Source: Liolophura sinensis
Lineage: Eukaryota > Mollusca > Polyplacophora > Chitonida > Chitonidae
DNA: 64,000 nucleotides
Assembly: GCF_032854445.1 (NCBI RefSeq)
Contig: NC_088295.1
Coordinates: 34,335,385-34,399,384, forward strand
Reading direction: 5' to 3'
Numbering within the stretch: position 1 is the stretch's first letter; each line of letters starts with the position of its first letter. Positions 32,701 to 47,700 of the stretch are shown piece after piece. The translations under genes and the position numbers were made by a program. The notes under the pieces are model-generated. The model had not been told where the DNA came from. It did not search any database and was given only the letters and a program-made list of their open reading frames with translations.

Positions 32701-35700
32701 TCTAACCTCCAAAGGACAATAAATGTTTTCTGATGGCTTGCTTTTAGTAGAATTTGCCTTTAAATGTAATAGATTTGAGAAAATTCCTTCATTCTAATTT
32801 TGTAGAACCTCACCTGTTCTATCATTCTTTTTCAGAGAAGTGAGTGCGGATGAAGAATTTGTTGATGAATTAAAGAGCAGTATACGATTCATTGTTGCTG
32901 TTTTGCTAAGAAGGGCGAAAAAGGTATGATTTACAACATTTCTCAGTATAATTCTTTGGGCTAAAGCTATTGTTTTTATACATACGGCATAATGTGTGTC
33001 GGTTAGACGGGGGATAAAAGTGATCAGGTTGTCTGGCTTATGCATAACCAGTATAAACCACATGTACATGTATGTAAACCATGACAGCTGGACTTTGTTT
33101 TACATTTGTTGACATGCCTCATCATGCTTTCATATATAGCACGTACATGTATGTATGCTGAGAGGGCAGGTGGGCAGTGTAATTTGATACCTATCAACAT
33201 CTTGTTAACAATCTAACAATATTTAAGCGCATAATACATAGACGTGATGCATCTGATGTCATTATGCAGTCAGCCTGCTGAGTATAGCTCTGGGGGGATT
33301 TACCATTTTCTCTCGACTCTTGCACAAAAGAACAATCTGTCTTATTTTCACACATTAGTGTTTTGCTAAATTCAAGTTGTATTCTCCTGTTCCAGCAGGC
33401 TGTTTGTTTTTCTTATTGTAGATAGATGTGCCTCGCCTGGTGACTCAAAAATTAATCAAGGCTGGATTACAGCACCTTGATTTTTACCTGAGAGCCAAGA
33501 GAACAGGTAAAGGTGTACTGTAAATGCCTTTTTATTCGCGTGGTACTAACATTCGCGGATTTAAATCAGTGTCATTGAATATAAAACCCATGTAAGTAAT
33601 TTTTTAATGTAGCATGCGTTATAGTTATAAATTCGTTAACAAGCACTACAGTTCTAATACTTTTTCAAACACATTAATTAGAAATACCTAATTAGAATCT
33701 CTTCCGACTTTCACAAATCCAGCTTGATTGATTAACATCAGTTTATCTTGCTTTCTTTTAAGGAGGCTTAGCTCCGTCTAAGTATTGCCACATGTTGTTG
33801 TTGATTTATTTCCGTGGTTAGAGATATACAAATCAATAATTTGTACTGGGCGTGTGCACGTGATACGATACACATGCGATGAGAGAGGCTGTTTTTTTAT
33901 CGACTCTACTTGCCTTCCAGTCAGATCACCCTTCCCCACACGCCCGATACATCGCTCGGGGGCTTCCGCACTTCAAACTTCCTTTTCATAATGATGATTT
34001 TTGAGAAATTTAATAAAATATGGGACAGTTCACTCAAAGTTTCACTCGCACTGCTGATGCATGAGAATTAAACCGTGGGATTTATTTATATCACATTTAA
34101 TCCTTCGTCGTCTCCTGGAGTGAGTGACACAAATTTTTGCTAACGCAGCAGGTAAAAGCTTAGTCTAATAAAGATTAACTGTCTTCAAAAGATTAACAGC
34201 TTAGGAGGATTAACTTCCTGTGTCTGATCAGGTTACTGTATTGTAAAGAATTTGTGTCACATCTTACAGGTACAAACAAGTTTATTGATAAGATTGTTAC
34301 TTGAATGCTAGAGTTGTGTTATTATTTGACGTTTTTTTATTGAAGTTTGATTTTCGTTTATCAGTGGCCGAAAAATGCTGATAAGATCCACTAAATTTGA
34401 TTCCCGCGAATGTGTCTTCTTACCAAATCCGCGAAAGTTCATACTTGCGAATAAAGGCATTTACAGTATTTTAAACAGTTACCAATTCAAAAGAAAAAGT
34501 CCAGAGAAAAGTTTTTGTAGATTTTTATATTTATGTGAAATATGATTTCAAATTCGCAAATGCATGTACATGTATTAAGAGTGTCAGGAGTTTGTAAAAC
34601 CTGAAAATCTGTTATTAATCAGTATTGTGTTGTGGTTAATTTTTACACATTTTGTGAATGCAGTCGGTATTTTAGGCACATGTACAAATATGAGGTTTCA
34701 AAATTTACAGAAAACGAAACTTTTTGCAACTTATTTGAAATGTGATATAGATAAGTTATGTAGAGCCAATCAGAAACCATTAGGTTTTGCAAATCCACCA
34801 ACAGCAGTACCAGGGTGTGACCTCCAGCAGCTCACCCTAGAACATTATGGCCCTCACCTTCACTGTGCCATGAAGAACAGGAAGATAGAAGTGGAGTACC
34901 TACGAAGACTGGCTGAGCAACTCTTCCCACATATACTCAGGCCACAGTCACTAGAATGCAGGTACGCTGCTGCAAGTACAATCTACATGTACAACCTATA
35001 TTTTGTCTGGTCAAAATGAGTTATATATGTAAAATGATTTATTTTATTTATTTATTATTTGCTCGGTGTTTTATGCTGCACTCAATAATATTTCACTTAT
35101 ATGTATACAACGGCGGCCAGCATAACCGTGGGAGGAAATAGGGCAGCACCCAAGGGACCAGCTGCAGGCTGCTGACAGACTCTATGTAAAATGAAAGTTG
35201 ACTGCTGTGCAAAACTGTGGGTTTTTTTTTTTTGGTGATAAGATACAGCACATTGAGAACAATAGTTCGATAATGGTGCTTTAGATAAATGGAAAGGTTC
35301 ATATAGGGGCCTTGAATACCTTGGAATTTGAAAGTACCTTATGCAGTCCTGGAAAAGCCTGGAAAAACAGGTTTCATGTAATTGCTTTAATAACATTAAG
35401 TCCATCTAACTATGACCATTTTGCATTGCATTAGGCTTACATAAGTGTAGAATATTTATTCAAAAAAGCATGGAAAAGCCTAGAATAAGCCTAGAATTTG
35501 AACCATGAACTGCTTTTGTCAGGTTTCCTTTATGACTCTTGGTGAATGGCTCATTTGGTTAGCACGCTAGCGCAGCGTAATGACCCAGAAGCCTCTCACC
35601 AATGCAGTCACTGTGAGTTCAAGTCCAGCTCATACTGGCCTCCTCTCCAGCTGTAAGTGGGAAGGTCTGCCAACAACCTGTGGATGGTCATGGGTTTCCC

Positions 35701-38700
35701 CCAGGCTCTGCCCGCTTTCCTCCCACCATAGTGCTGGCCGCCATCATATAAGTAAAATATTCTTGAGTACTGCGTAAAACGCCAATCAAATAAATAAATC
35801 TTGGTGAATGACAAAATAACATTGCATTAGATACTGAAACGTCAGTCATTCAAAATAATAAGACTTGTTTTCATTATATGAATTCTGAATTTTGTCAGTA
35901 GAGATAACTGCATGCATAAAGATGCATTTTTTGTGATAAGATACAGCACAACTGTTTAATTTTATGCCTGTTGCTGGTTGATAATGGTGAAGAAGGATTT
36001 AAATTTGATTAACAAAGCTCACCTAACGGCTCTAAGTGTACTTCAGGCCTGATCACATTGTAAAATAGGCTACACAATATCACTGTAAAGTAACCTCCAA
36101 CACAATTTGCTTATTTAATTCTTTTATAAATTGTTGTACAAGTTTACAAGTCTTAAGATAGATGTAAGCTGCAGAGGTGAATATCATTTATGATACAGAA
36201 GACAGACGTGTCATGGTGACCTAATGGTATATCTTGTGTTGTACTTTCAGGAGCCTTTGTGCTTTGGCCAGAGAGATTCTATCAGGCTCTATCCTCTTAC
36301 CAGCCATGGATGCTATAGCAGATCCGGTGAGATGCACAACTTTTATCTCTGGTTCCTAATGACTGACCAAATATCTGTATACACATGTTGGAAATGATGT
36401 ATTTTACTCACTGTTTAGAACTTGTGATGTTGTGATTGATTACTAGCGGAGTATGTTATAAATGTCATAATATGTTAGTGAGCCCTGGGGACAGGGACAA
36501 AGATAGAAAGCCCTAGAAAGTTGTGAACTTTGTTGTTGTAAGGGATTGAGTGGTCCAAGAATCACTTCAATTCACTTGTCTTTCACCAAACTGGTATGAT
36601 AAGACTTAGAAAAGTTCACTGATAAGTCTGACTGCCATCATGTTAATGAAAAAATCTTGAATATGGTGCTAAAGAACAATGAAATAAAGAAATCAAAAGG
36701 AGAAATTTTAAATACATAAATTTAATGATTTTAATAAAAAGTGTACTGTACATTATCCATATCTCTTTTAAAGTTACTCTGTCTGATACATTCACAGGAC
36801 ATGGTAAACAACATGCTTCTGATATTTCTTGATGACACACCGGTGAGTGCTGATATCATCTTTGTCTCTTTGTGTGAATGGTTAGGGAATTTAGATGCTT
36901 GTTTTCAGTTGCCCAGACAGGTAAGGTTTTGAATCAGTCACAGCCTCAGGGAAATGTTCATTATTCCCCTATCTTTGTTGTGCAGGAGGTCTTTTAATGC
37001 ATAAAGTCAGTTGAAGATCTAAATAAGAAATTGCTTATGGATAACCTGTAGGACAGTTTGTTAGTTAATTGCCCCAGGCATGAGGTGTACTTTTGGCTTT
37101 TTGGTTTCCTCAGCAGCTATCTCTGGCAAGATCGTACAGGAAAGACATATTTGAACACCTTGTTACATGTAAATACCAATCAGTCTGGATGTTTTATAAT
37201 AGCTAGAAGCGAGGTGTAAAGTACAGGGAAATCAATAAAAAAAGAATATGAGTATGTATCTCGTTGTGCTTTACATGTAGAGCCAACTGTATATACATTA
37301 ATCTTAACACAGAAGTAGAAGAAGACACAGAACACATACATATATATACCACATGTAAATTTATATATTTTTGACATAAATTACTTCGAATTTCTGATAA
37401 TAAAACAATCCTTATCTGCTCTGCAGCCTCCACAGCCAACGGAACCAGTTTCCCCAAGTGTCACAATTCTGTCCAATTTCAGCAAGCCGCTCTCCATGAA
37501 TAAATCAGTGAGTACTGCAATGCTTTAATAGACTGGAACGAGTGAAGAAGTGCTACATGTCTCCTGGGGTAGAGCAGACATTGAGAGTTGTGTTGACAAC
37601 ATTTCATGTTGATGTGCCTTTTCCAATATCAGAGTACCAGCTCACCCGACCTGTAAATTTTCTGTGGGAATGATATGCTACAGTATTTTAAAGCAGAGCA
37701 AATAATTATACATGGGACAGATTTGAACCCTTGACCTCAGTATATTTATAGCACATTGTCTGTATTAATTTGTCAGTGTCTGCACATGGAGCTGAAAGAT
37801 GTGATTGACAGATCCAACGCGCAGCTCCTCTATGCCTTTATGCAGTTCCTCAAAAGTGAGGCGGCCATCAATGTCCTGCAGTTCTGTTTTCAGTGTGGTC
37901 AGTATATCCTATGTTCAGTTTGGTCAGTGTTTATTTTTACATAATGGTGAAATGTTAGGATTTCCTTCAGTGATAAAAGAGATATCTCACTGGCTCAGTT
38001 AGATACACTGCTCCGTCGAAATAATGGACCCATTCTGACCCAAAACATTCATACCGTGCTATGATCGAATCCACACAAAATTAATTTCTGACAAGGGAGA
38101 TAAAGTATAATGGCTGGAATAAGCAGAAATCTGAACGTGACTGACGACAGTTGTATGATAAAAAATTTACTTAAGAATTTCATGTACCTGTGTTGATTGA
38201 GTCAGTGGAATAAAACAATGATAATTATAACAGTTCCAGCATGACTCGCAATAAAGTCTTGAAATATTGGAATATTATCAGTTGCTAAGTGATTTGCCAC
38301 GCCAAATATTATTGAAGGGATTGCTTTATCCGTAAATTGAGAGTCTGTTATTTTCGAGAAAGGCAAACTTTAGACCTGCATGATAAGGGTAAATCAAGAA
38401 TTCTTTATTTTTTTTCTGGAATAATGCATTTTCAAGAGAAAAAATCTTGATTTGCCTTGTCCATGTAATATATTGTTACATCGCTGGACTGGTAACAACA
38501 AATCTGTCGCTCAAAATAAACACAAAGAAGGATTCTTGCCAAGTCATCATAGGTCGAGCAAAGGTTACTCCAAAATACATATATTTCTCTTTGTATATAC
38601 ATAACAGCTGAACAGATTGATGATGTTTTCCAACCAAATTCCCATTGCTCAGACAGACAAGCCTCATGACGATTTGAAAGAAACATAACCTGTGAGGAGA

Positions 38701-41700
38701 TTCACATATTTCTTTTTGCACTTAACTCTCCACCATTTGGTGTTTTAGTAAATGTACTGTAAATTAAAAGCATCAAACAGAGAGTGCCAGGAGAATTCAT
38801 AATTATGCACAGAATATCGCGCCACCAAATTACCTAAAGACGTGTGCAGCCTTTGAATCACATTTACGCCTTAGAAAATAAAAATAAACAACTTGGAGGC
38901 AAAGGCACCTCATGTGTAGAGGGATTTAAAAGCACCCAACAAGCAGTTCAGCTGAAATGACATATGTTCCTTGGCTTTCGCTCGAGCATGTCTCTTTGTT
39001 TACCCAGGTATGGTAGGATTACCATTGTCAGCACAGTTTTTATTAATCATTTATTTAATTAATTTTACATTAATAAAAACTTGATATACACTCAAATCTG
39101 GCCAAAGTGATGCCTAAACACGTACTTGTGACAAAAATTTTGCCCTTTTTCCCGTGAATATGTTTATACTGGTTCAGAAAACAAAAATGAAATGGGGGAC
39201 ACCATACCATCGCATTAATTCCGATTTTGCAGTAAATCGATCCACGTAAATTTGTATCACTTTTGTTATTACACGCCCAGACAGTTATCACTGTCACCTC
39301 TCACTGGAAAAAATATTTGTTATATTCAACCTTCTCTGTGCAATATCCTCTATACATTGCATTCTGTTTGGTCAGTACATTTTACATTTAGTTTAGTATA
39401 TATTAAGTTTATTCAGAATACATTACAGTCAGTTTAGTCAGTATATATTACATTCAGTTTAGCCAGTATATATTACATACAGTTTGGTCAATACATATGT
39501 ATCTTACAATCACTTTGATTAGTATAGCCTAAGGTTCAGTCTTGTCAGTGTATTCTGAATTCAGTGGTCAGTGTGTCCTGAATTCAGTGGTCAGTGTATC
39601 CTGAATTCAGTGGTCAGTATATCCTAAATTCAGTGGTCAGTATATCCTAAGGTTCAGTTTTGTCAGTGTATCCAGAATTCATTGGTCAGTGTATCCTGAA
39701 TTCAGTGGTCAGTGTATCCTGAATTCAGTGGTCAGTATATCTTAAATTCAGTGGTCAGTATATCCTGAATTCAGTGGTCAGTGTATCCTGAATTCAGTGG
39801 TCGGTATATCCTAAATTCAGTGGTCAGTGTATCCTAACTTCAGTGGTCAGTATATCCTGAATTCAGTGGTCAGTGTATCCTGAATTCAGTGGTCAGTGTA
39901 TCCTGAATTCAGTGGTCAGTATATCCTGAATTCAGTGGTCAGTGTATCATAAATTCAGTGGTCTGTATATCCTGAATTCAGTGGTCAGTGTATCCTGAAT
40001 TCAGTGGTCAGTATATCCTGAATTCAGTGGTCAGTGTATCCTGAATTCAGTGGTCAGTGTATCCTGAATCAGTGGTCAGTATATCCTGAATTCAGAGGTC
40101 AGTGTATCTTAAATTCAGTGGTCAGTATATCCTAAATTCAGTGGTCAGTGTATCCTAACTTCAGTGGTCAGTATATCCTGAATTCAGTGGTCAGTGTATC
40201 CTAACTTCAATGGTCAGTGTATCCTGAATTCAGTGGTCAGTGTATCCTGCATTCAGAGGTCAATGTATCCTGAATTCAGTGGTCAGTGTATCCTACATTT
40301 TAATGTGTTCATTTTCCCCTGTATCTTGCATTCATTGAAGAGTATATTCTATACTCATTGGTAATTATGTCCTGAGTATATAAATTTTCAGTTCACCAGT
40401 GTGTGAGAATTTTAATGTTTTTTCGTAATCGTAAAACTCTTTTGATAAAAGTGCGGTTTAATGTGATGTAATTTCTGTTCACAGAGGATTTTAACAATCG
40501 TATCTTAACCCCTGACCTGTCGAGTGAAGAGCTGGCCGAGCTCCACTCTATGGCCACAGACCTGTACAAAAACTACTGCTCACCGGACGCTGTTGACGGC
40601 ATCAAATTTGAGGAAGACCTTGTTAATGATCTGGCTAACAGTAAGTCTCATTTTATCATCGAGGAACTCGAAAGCCTGTTACAGAGAACAAGTTTACATG
40701 TAGTTGTATGATGAATTGTAAGAGACTCATATGCCACGTGTTGCCATGTGGTGTGTTGGGTTGTCCTTACTCCGGTAATCACATCTCTGATACTGAGAGA
40801 ACAAGGTTATCATGAAGGAGGGTAATGTCTCCTGGAGCTACTCAGTTTAAGAAAAGATGAAATCAGTTAATTTAAAGTCTGTCGCTACATGATTGCTGAG
40901 ACTGCATCTTTGTTGAACAAAGCAGTCAGGGATAGAAGTTAGAAGTAAAGTCAGCAGGACAGTTGTCCTGTTGATCCCTAAAAGTTACCGGACATTTTTG
41001 CACCTCACAGGACAAAATTTCTCTTCACTGAACTTTTAGCGGATATATGATTAAATGCTCTATGTACTTGGTTGTGACATGTAACTGTCTTAATAACTGA
41101 CCGAAGGGGTTAGTTGCGGTCACCATAATTTTCACATGTGGTGCAATATGCGAGATAGCAGTTTTGAGTTGTGCATAATTGTGCATGAGCAGGACGCATC
41201 ATACGGAAGATAAACAAAACATACATGGTCCTTCATCTATTAACATTACAGACTTCAGTATAGAGCTCAGTTCTAGTTTGTTTTCAATGTTTTTGTCTGA
41301 GTTTTCCACTTAAAGCAGTCCTCAAGCCCATGTATAGTCTTAAATGTCGCACAGACACATAAAATGTTTGAAATGGGCTGAATTGTGTGTGACCGCCTAT
41401 GGTTACAATGCTTTTATCGTAGCCACAAGGGATTGTTTGTCTACCAACGGTAACTGCACTCATATGCAGTCTGAATGGCTACATATATCTGGCTTATACA
41501 TCGCTTCCAATCTTCCTTGAAATATTCTTGCGTAGCTGATGTTCTTGTTGGATTAGCTTCATCGTTTGGGTTGGTTATTGATCCTTTAGTCGATTGCTTG
41601 CTAAACTGGAATTTAAGTAGGCCGGTCGTTTTGAGCAATAAATATTTTTCATTTTGCCGCCAATAATTACCACTCCTGTCCCCGTGAACTTCACGCCTTG

Positions 41701-44700
41701 CATTTTTTTGCTCAATGAAAAGCCACAGGAACAGGGTAATCTATTTTCATAACAAGGAAAGTCATACAGGAAGTCTGGTAAATTGTATGAAAACGCGATT
41801 TTCAGATGAAGCGATGTTATGAAGTAATTTGATGTTTTGTGATGAATAAAAGGTGCCGGTATGGATCCACTTAAACACCAGTTTGGGAAACTGATGAAAG
41901 TAGCAAAATTTCATGAATTTGCAAATTTTCATCGTCAAATATTCAATCTGCTGTACATAAATTTTGATGGACAAGATCATTTTTTGGCCGGACACATCTG
42001 ACAAGTCAGTGATACTTTCGAATCCTGGCAGTTATGGTGACAATATCTGTAAAATTTATTTATTTATTTCGTTATGTTTTACACTGTACTGAATATGTCA
42101 TTTACATGACGACAACATCTGTAATAAGGGAATCTTTTATTGTACCTTACTGAAAGATTACCAGGTACTTTGTTGTGCTAGACAGAATACAGGAAGTCAC
42201 AGCAATGTGTAAAGCATTCAGTCAGAACAGTTCTTAGCATAACAGTTGCGGTGTGGGTTAGACTCACGACTATCTATTTGCTGTATCTATGGCCCATGTT
42301 ACCTGCTTCAAGAAGTCTTGTTTTCAGATCCATGATTGATTTTATGGCATTCGGGCAAATCTTTGGACATCAATATATTGAACTGAAAATAATCCTATGC
42401 AGGCTACTACTGTTTGATTTACATGAGGGACATGTATTCAGTCAGATCTTTGTATATTTACAGTTATTCACGGTCCCAAAGAACAGATTGTGAAGCTCAG
42501 AACCACCACCTGCCTGTTCAGGTAAAGAAAAGAAAAAAGTAGTTTCCTGGTCCCAACTTCACTTTATATCTACCTTGTGTCTTCTGGTACATGTAGCACA
42601 TCATTTTAAGTTTAAGAGGAAGAAAACATAAAAATGATGCCAAAATCAGATGAAAGAGCGTCAAAACTTTTTTGCAAATAATGATCTTTAATATTTCTTT
42701 GGATTTTTTTTTTCAATAGAAAAGGGTATTTGAAAATGTTTTTGTATGGTGGGTATTTGGGATCAACTTTTGGTATTTATCATTGTTGCATAATAATGTT
42801 GCATAATAATAAAATAAAGATGTGATGCTTGTCTAATAAATGTATTTGAATGTAAATTTGTTGTTTATATCGAAACATATGCATTTAACCTAAATTATGG
42901 TAATATTTATGAACATATTAAAAATATAAATATGGTCCAAATTGAGGTTTATTACATTGGTTAGCTGAAAAGAACAAATTCTAGTGCAAAAATATTTACA
43001 TCCTCATTTATGACATTATTAAACAAAGGCTATAAATACCAAAAGGTGATCCCAAATACCCACCATACAAAAATTATTTTCAAGTGTCTTTTTCTCCTTA
43101 AGGAAAAATCGGAAAAAATATTGAAGACCACATTTAGGAATAACTTTTGGCACTCTTTCATCTGAACTTTATGTCATTTTTATGTTTTCTCTACCTTTAA
43201 ACATTTACAATCTTGTTTTAAAATGAGCTGAATTTATGCTTGATTTAGCTTCAAAGTTTTTATATTGTTTATCTCTGCAGTGTTCTCTGATTGTCTTTGT
43301 TTCTGTTCAGTGACAATGTTTTAGATGCATGTATTCCAGAGCAATCAGATATTATCCTGAACTTCTGTGAGATGTGAAAACACTGTGCTGCTTTGGTGAG
43401 TGGCTGGTATAGTTTCAGAAATGAAGTACGACAAAAGAGAATGAGGTGAAAGTGTTGTGTCTCTGTACGCGGAAATGTTCCTGGTTTGAGATTTACCAAA
43501 TACCTTTTCCGCTTGTGTTTTGCAGAGCCTATGAGCATGCCTACAGTTTACTAGAGACTACATTCCTGCCCTTATTCCATCAGAGTGACCATGTAAGTAA
43601 CTCGCCATAATGCCAGGTTTATAATACTTCAAACTTGCTTTTAAAAATCCAATATTCTGTCTAAATATTTATGTGAAATAAATCAAACAAAATCTGAAAT
43701 GTACAATTCTGATCCTTTATGTTAAGACATTGTTTGAGGGTGTGTATAGCTGTAGTGTTTTACTTTTCTAGATCATGAGGATAAGCAGGTAAACTGCTAT
43801 TCAGTGGATTATCAAACGGTAAACTGATGTAAAATAACTAACTATTTTCCAGTACTATGCCATGGTGTGTGGAAGCAGAACACCATCATCTCTCAGCAAA
43901 AGTGCTTCAAAGTAAGTTATCTTCATCTGTCTTCACATCTGCAATTTGCCATCTACATGAACATGCGTACTTACATATTTAAGTTACAAAGATCAGTAGT
44001 TTTTTTTCTTAGGGTAAGAATAACAGTATATTCGTCAGAGGAACTTTGTAACCGTTTAATTTCAATATTTTAAAAAACTTACATTGTTTTTTTTTTTTAA
44101 ATGTGACCTGGTGTAAGGCTCTTGAAATCAGTGAGACTAATGCTTTTGGTGACTAAGTCAGCTGAAGTTTCTTTCATTTATTCATTTACTTTTTATCTTC
44201 CTAAATCAATTCATTAGTAAAAATTACATGATAAAAATTAATGTATTTTAAAGAATACGCCCTATTTTAATTTGTCATTTTTAGATTGAATGAGGGTGAA
44301 TTAAATGGACACGTTTTTAAATTGTTTTTTATAGTTAATGCAATCATTTACCTTTTCATAGTTCTTTCATGAGCACCAAATCTCACTCCAATCATCATAG
44401 GTAAAGATTTCTGCCATTTTTGGTCTGGATTCTCTAGTTTCTTCTTTCTGAGCTCTAGTGACTCACATTGCTTTGTTGTTGTTGTTGCAGTGTGGTGCCT
44501 CTTTTACATGTAGTTGATGTGTTTGTGGTGTGCTCAATTCTAGGAGAACTGTTGTAATATGATGTAATGTAATACTCTTGCTGTCTCACCATGTCTCAGC
44601 TTTTCTGCCTTTTCTCATATTGTCTTGCTTTTATAATGAGAAACGGTATCTGCACAAAGGCATATTATTTCTTTTGATAGTTAATAAAAAAATCGAGATA

Positions 44701-47700
44701 AGGTATTTTTGTTTTCCAAAATAGGAAATTTTTTAGCTTTTTTTGCTCTGAATCACATACATTTGTTTGAGGAATAAATTTTCTTTTTGGTATAATTCTT
44801 AGTTACATAGCAAAAGTGTAAGGGTTATTTTTTACGAAGCAGATTGTGAAACGAAATATGAACTGTTATGTTGTTTATATATATCATCATGGTGTTTACA
44901 ATTATGTAGTGTGTCTTAAGGGCACCTTATTTATATTTGGCATTAAAAATTGATGTAATTAGCCTACATTATCTCATCTTAAATCTGATTAATTTTTAGT
45001 GTGATTGTATTTATCTGTAAAATACTTTTGTTCTGCTTCAATATCAGTGTGATTCATCTACCTCCTTCTGTAATTAACACAAGGTACCAGTATACCTTTC
45101 AATGACAATGTACCAGTCAAACTAACAGTTTCAATTCTCTACTAACAACGGTTCGCAGCACGGCAATACTGTTAATACTAGACTGGGAGAATGCCTCTAA
45201 CAGAGCCTGTTTATCATTCATATTCTAATATATATATTTAGGACTTTGTTTAAAAGTTTTAAAACATGAAGCGGTAATAGAAACATACACTAACACACTT
45301 GTGTAAAGAATTATTTCAATTGCTGACAACTTAACTGTTTCTAGAAATGTATCTTCATGTCGGGGTGTTGCATGTAGATGTATATACATTTGTACACATG
45401 TATCAAGTTATGCATGAAACCAGTCAAAGTTCAGATTAACCGTTTTCTCCAGAAACGTGGTACAAATTTGGTGAGAATAATAATAACAATAAAAAAAAAT
45501 AATAATCCAAACAGATACAATAGTGATTCGAGTACAGATATTATAAGAGGGAATAGAGCATCAAACTGATACAATAGTGATTCGAGTACAGATATTATAA
45601 GAGGGAATAGAGCATCAAACTGATACAATAGTGATTCGAGTACAGATATCATAAGAGGGAATAGAGCATCAAATAGATACAATAGTGATTCGAGTACAGA
45701 TATCATAAGAGGGAATAGAGCATCAAACAGATACAATAGTGATTCGAGTACAGATATCATAAGAGGGAATAGAGCATCAAACAGATACAATAGTGATTCG
45801 AGTACAGATATCATAAGAGGGAATAGAGCATCAAACAGATACAATAGTGATTCGAGTACAGATATCATAAGAGAGAATAGAGCATCAAACAGATACAATA
45901 GTGATTCGAGTACAGATATCAGAGCCCAACTGCCCAAATGAATTTAATGTTTCCAGTTTGCTTTGTGATTGTTTTCTCCTTAAATGATGTTTGCATTTTT
46001 TGTTTTTATTTTGCATTTTTTACATTTACATGTTACATCAAGTACTGTCTATACTTGCTCTAGACTATACGTTACCACTTAGAAATTTTCTATTTGTCTG
46101 CAAGTAGATCTTAACTTAATTACACATAGGTGAATGAAAATCCTCTGTCAGTTTTGTTTGGGGGAAATTGTCTAGGACATGTGCAACTTTACATCAACAC
46201 ATGAAAGCAAGCAGAGGCAACTGTTTCAATTGATTTTTTTTTTTTGATTGGTGTTTTACGCCGTAGTCAAGAATATTTCACTTATTCGACGGTGGGCAGC
46301 ATTATGGTGGGTGGAAACCGGGCAGAACCCGGGGGAAACCCACGACCATCCGCAGGTAGCTGACAGACCTTCCCACATACGGCCGGAGAGGAAGCCAGCA
46401 TGAGCTGGACTTGAACTCACTGCGACCTGCGCTAGCGCGCTAACCAACTGAGCCACAGAGGCCCCCTGTTTCAATTGAGGATGTGTATGAAATCGGTTAA
46501 TGATCATGGACATATAAATGACTATTTTATGTAAAGTGTCATTACACCCAAAAAAAAAAACCTGGACAGTGCTCCGTGTGAACTTGCCAGTTCGTAGGCT
46601 TTGAATCGTTACATGGCTTATTTGGCAAGCAAGGCATTGCAGCCTATGCCTTGTGGACATCTTACCCATACCCCATATGACAGCTATGCACCACATAGCT
46701 GAAATCTTTCATGTGTAGTTATATAATCTGTTGGTGACATGCATAATACATACAGGAAAGGGGCTGTAGCCATTGTTGATGAAAATATTTCCATGAAGTT
46801 TGACCATATTTACTGACAATTTTGCCTTTTCAAATAGTGCATAAGTCCATTGTGAATATCAGAAGAAACTTTCTGAAGCACTATGAAAATACATGTATAA
46901 AGAAAATTGTGAAGCCCTGCAAGAAATTTGCTTATTGTGCGATGTGATATAGGTAAACGGACAACTATGTAACCTGACTGCTTTCATTACTAAACAAGCA
47001 ACAATACATGTACTTAGAAAATAGTACACAAACTGTAGAAGCACATAACATTGTGAGTCAGCAAATTCCCCTTGGTTTGGACATCAGAGTTGTTGGCTTA
47101 AGGACTTGTATTGATCATGTTTGGGTGGTTTGATTTCCTTGAATACTTTTATTGATCAGGTATGGGTGGTTTGATATCCTTGAGTACTCAGTGATCGGGT
47201 TTGGTTGGTTTGATATTCCTGAGTACATATATTGGTCAGGTATGGTTTGATATCCTTGAGTACTCAGGGATCGGGTTTGGTTGGTTTGATATTCCTGAGT
47301 ACATATATTGGTCAGGTATGGGTGGTTTGATATCCTTGAGTACTCAGTGATCGGGTTTGGTTGGTTTGATATTCCTGAGTACATATATTGATCAGGTATG
47401 GGTGGTTTAGTACTTTTGAGTGCTTGTATTGGCAATGTCTTGGTGGTTTTGCTATGGTTTGTCCTGCACATTGATCAGCATGCTATGTCTTAATGCTTGA
47501 GCATGGACTAATGAACCCGTTACATGGGTAAAATAGTAGATTATTTTATAGTTTTCTCAGTGTAACGTAGAAGATTTACTTCAGGTTCAACATCTAACGT
47601 ATATAAGTTTGAGATGCAAATAAATTTACAAATCTTTGTTAAATGTTATATTAAAATTCACAGATATTTTCATGTAAAATTCAAATTAAGTGTTAATCAA

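Noticed and set aside
39400-40300. Regularly spaced 23-bp repeats that could suggest a CRISPR array
   Set aside because: There are no unique spacers: units are directly adjacent, in an intron of an animal gene.
45431-45937. 168-codon minus-strand frame
   Set aside because: It is produced entirely by the 54-bp tandem repeat and lies in a SNX14 intron.
47115-47471. 118-codon minus-strand frame
   Set aside because: Product of the 40/80-bp tandem array; no independent coding evidence.
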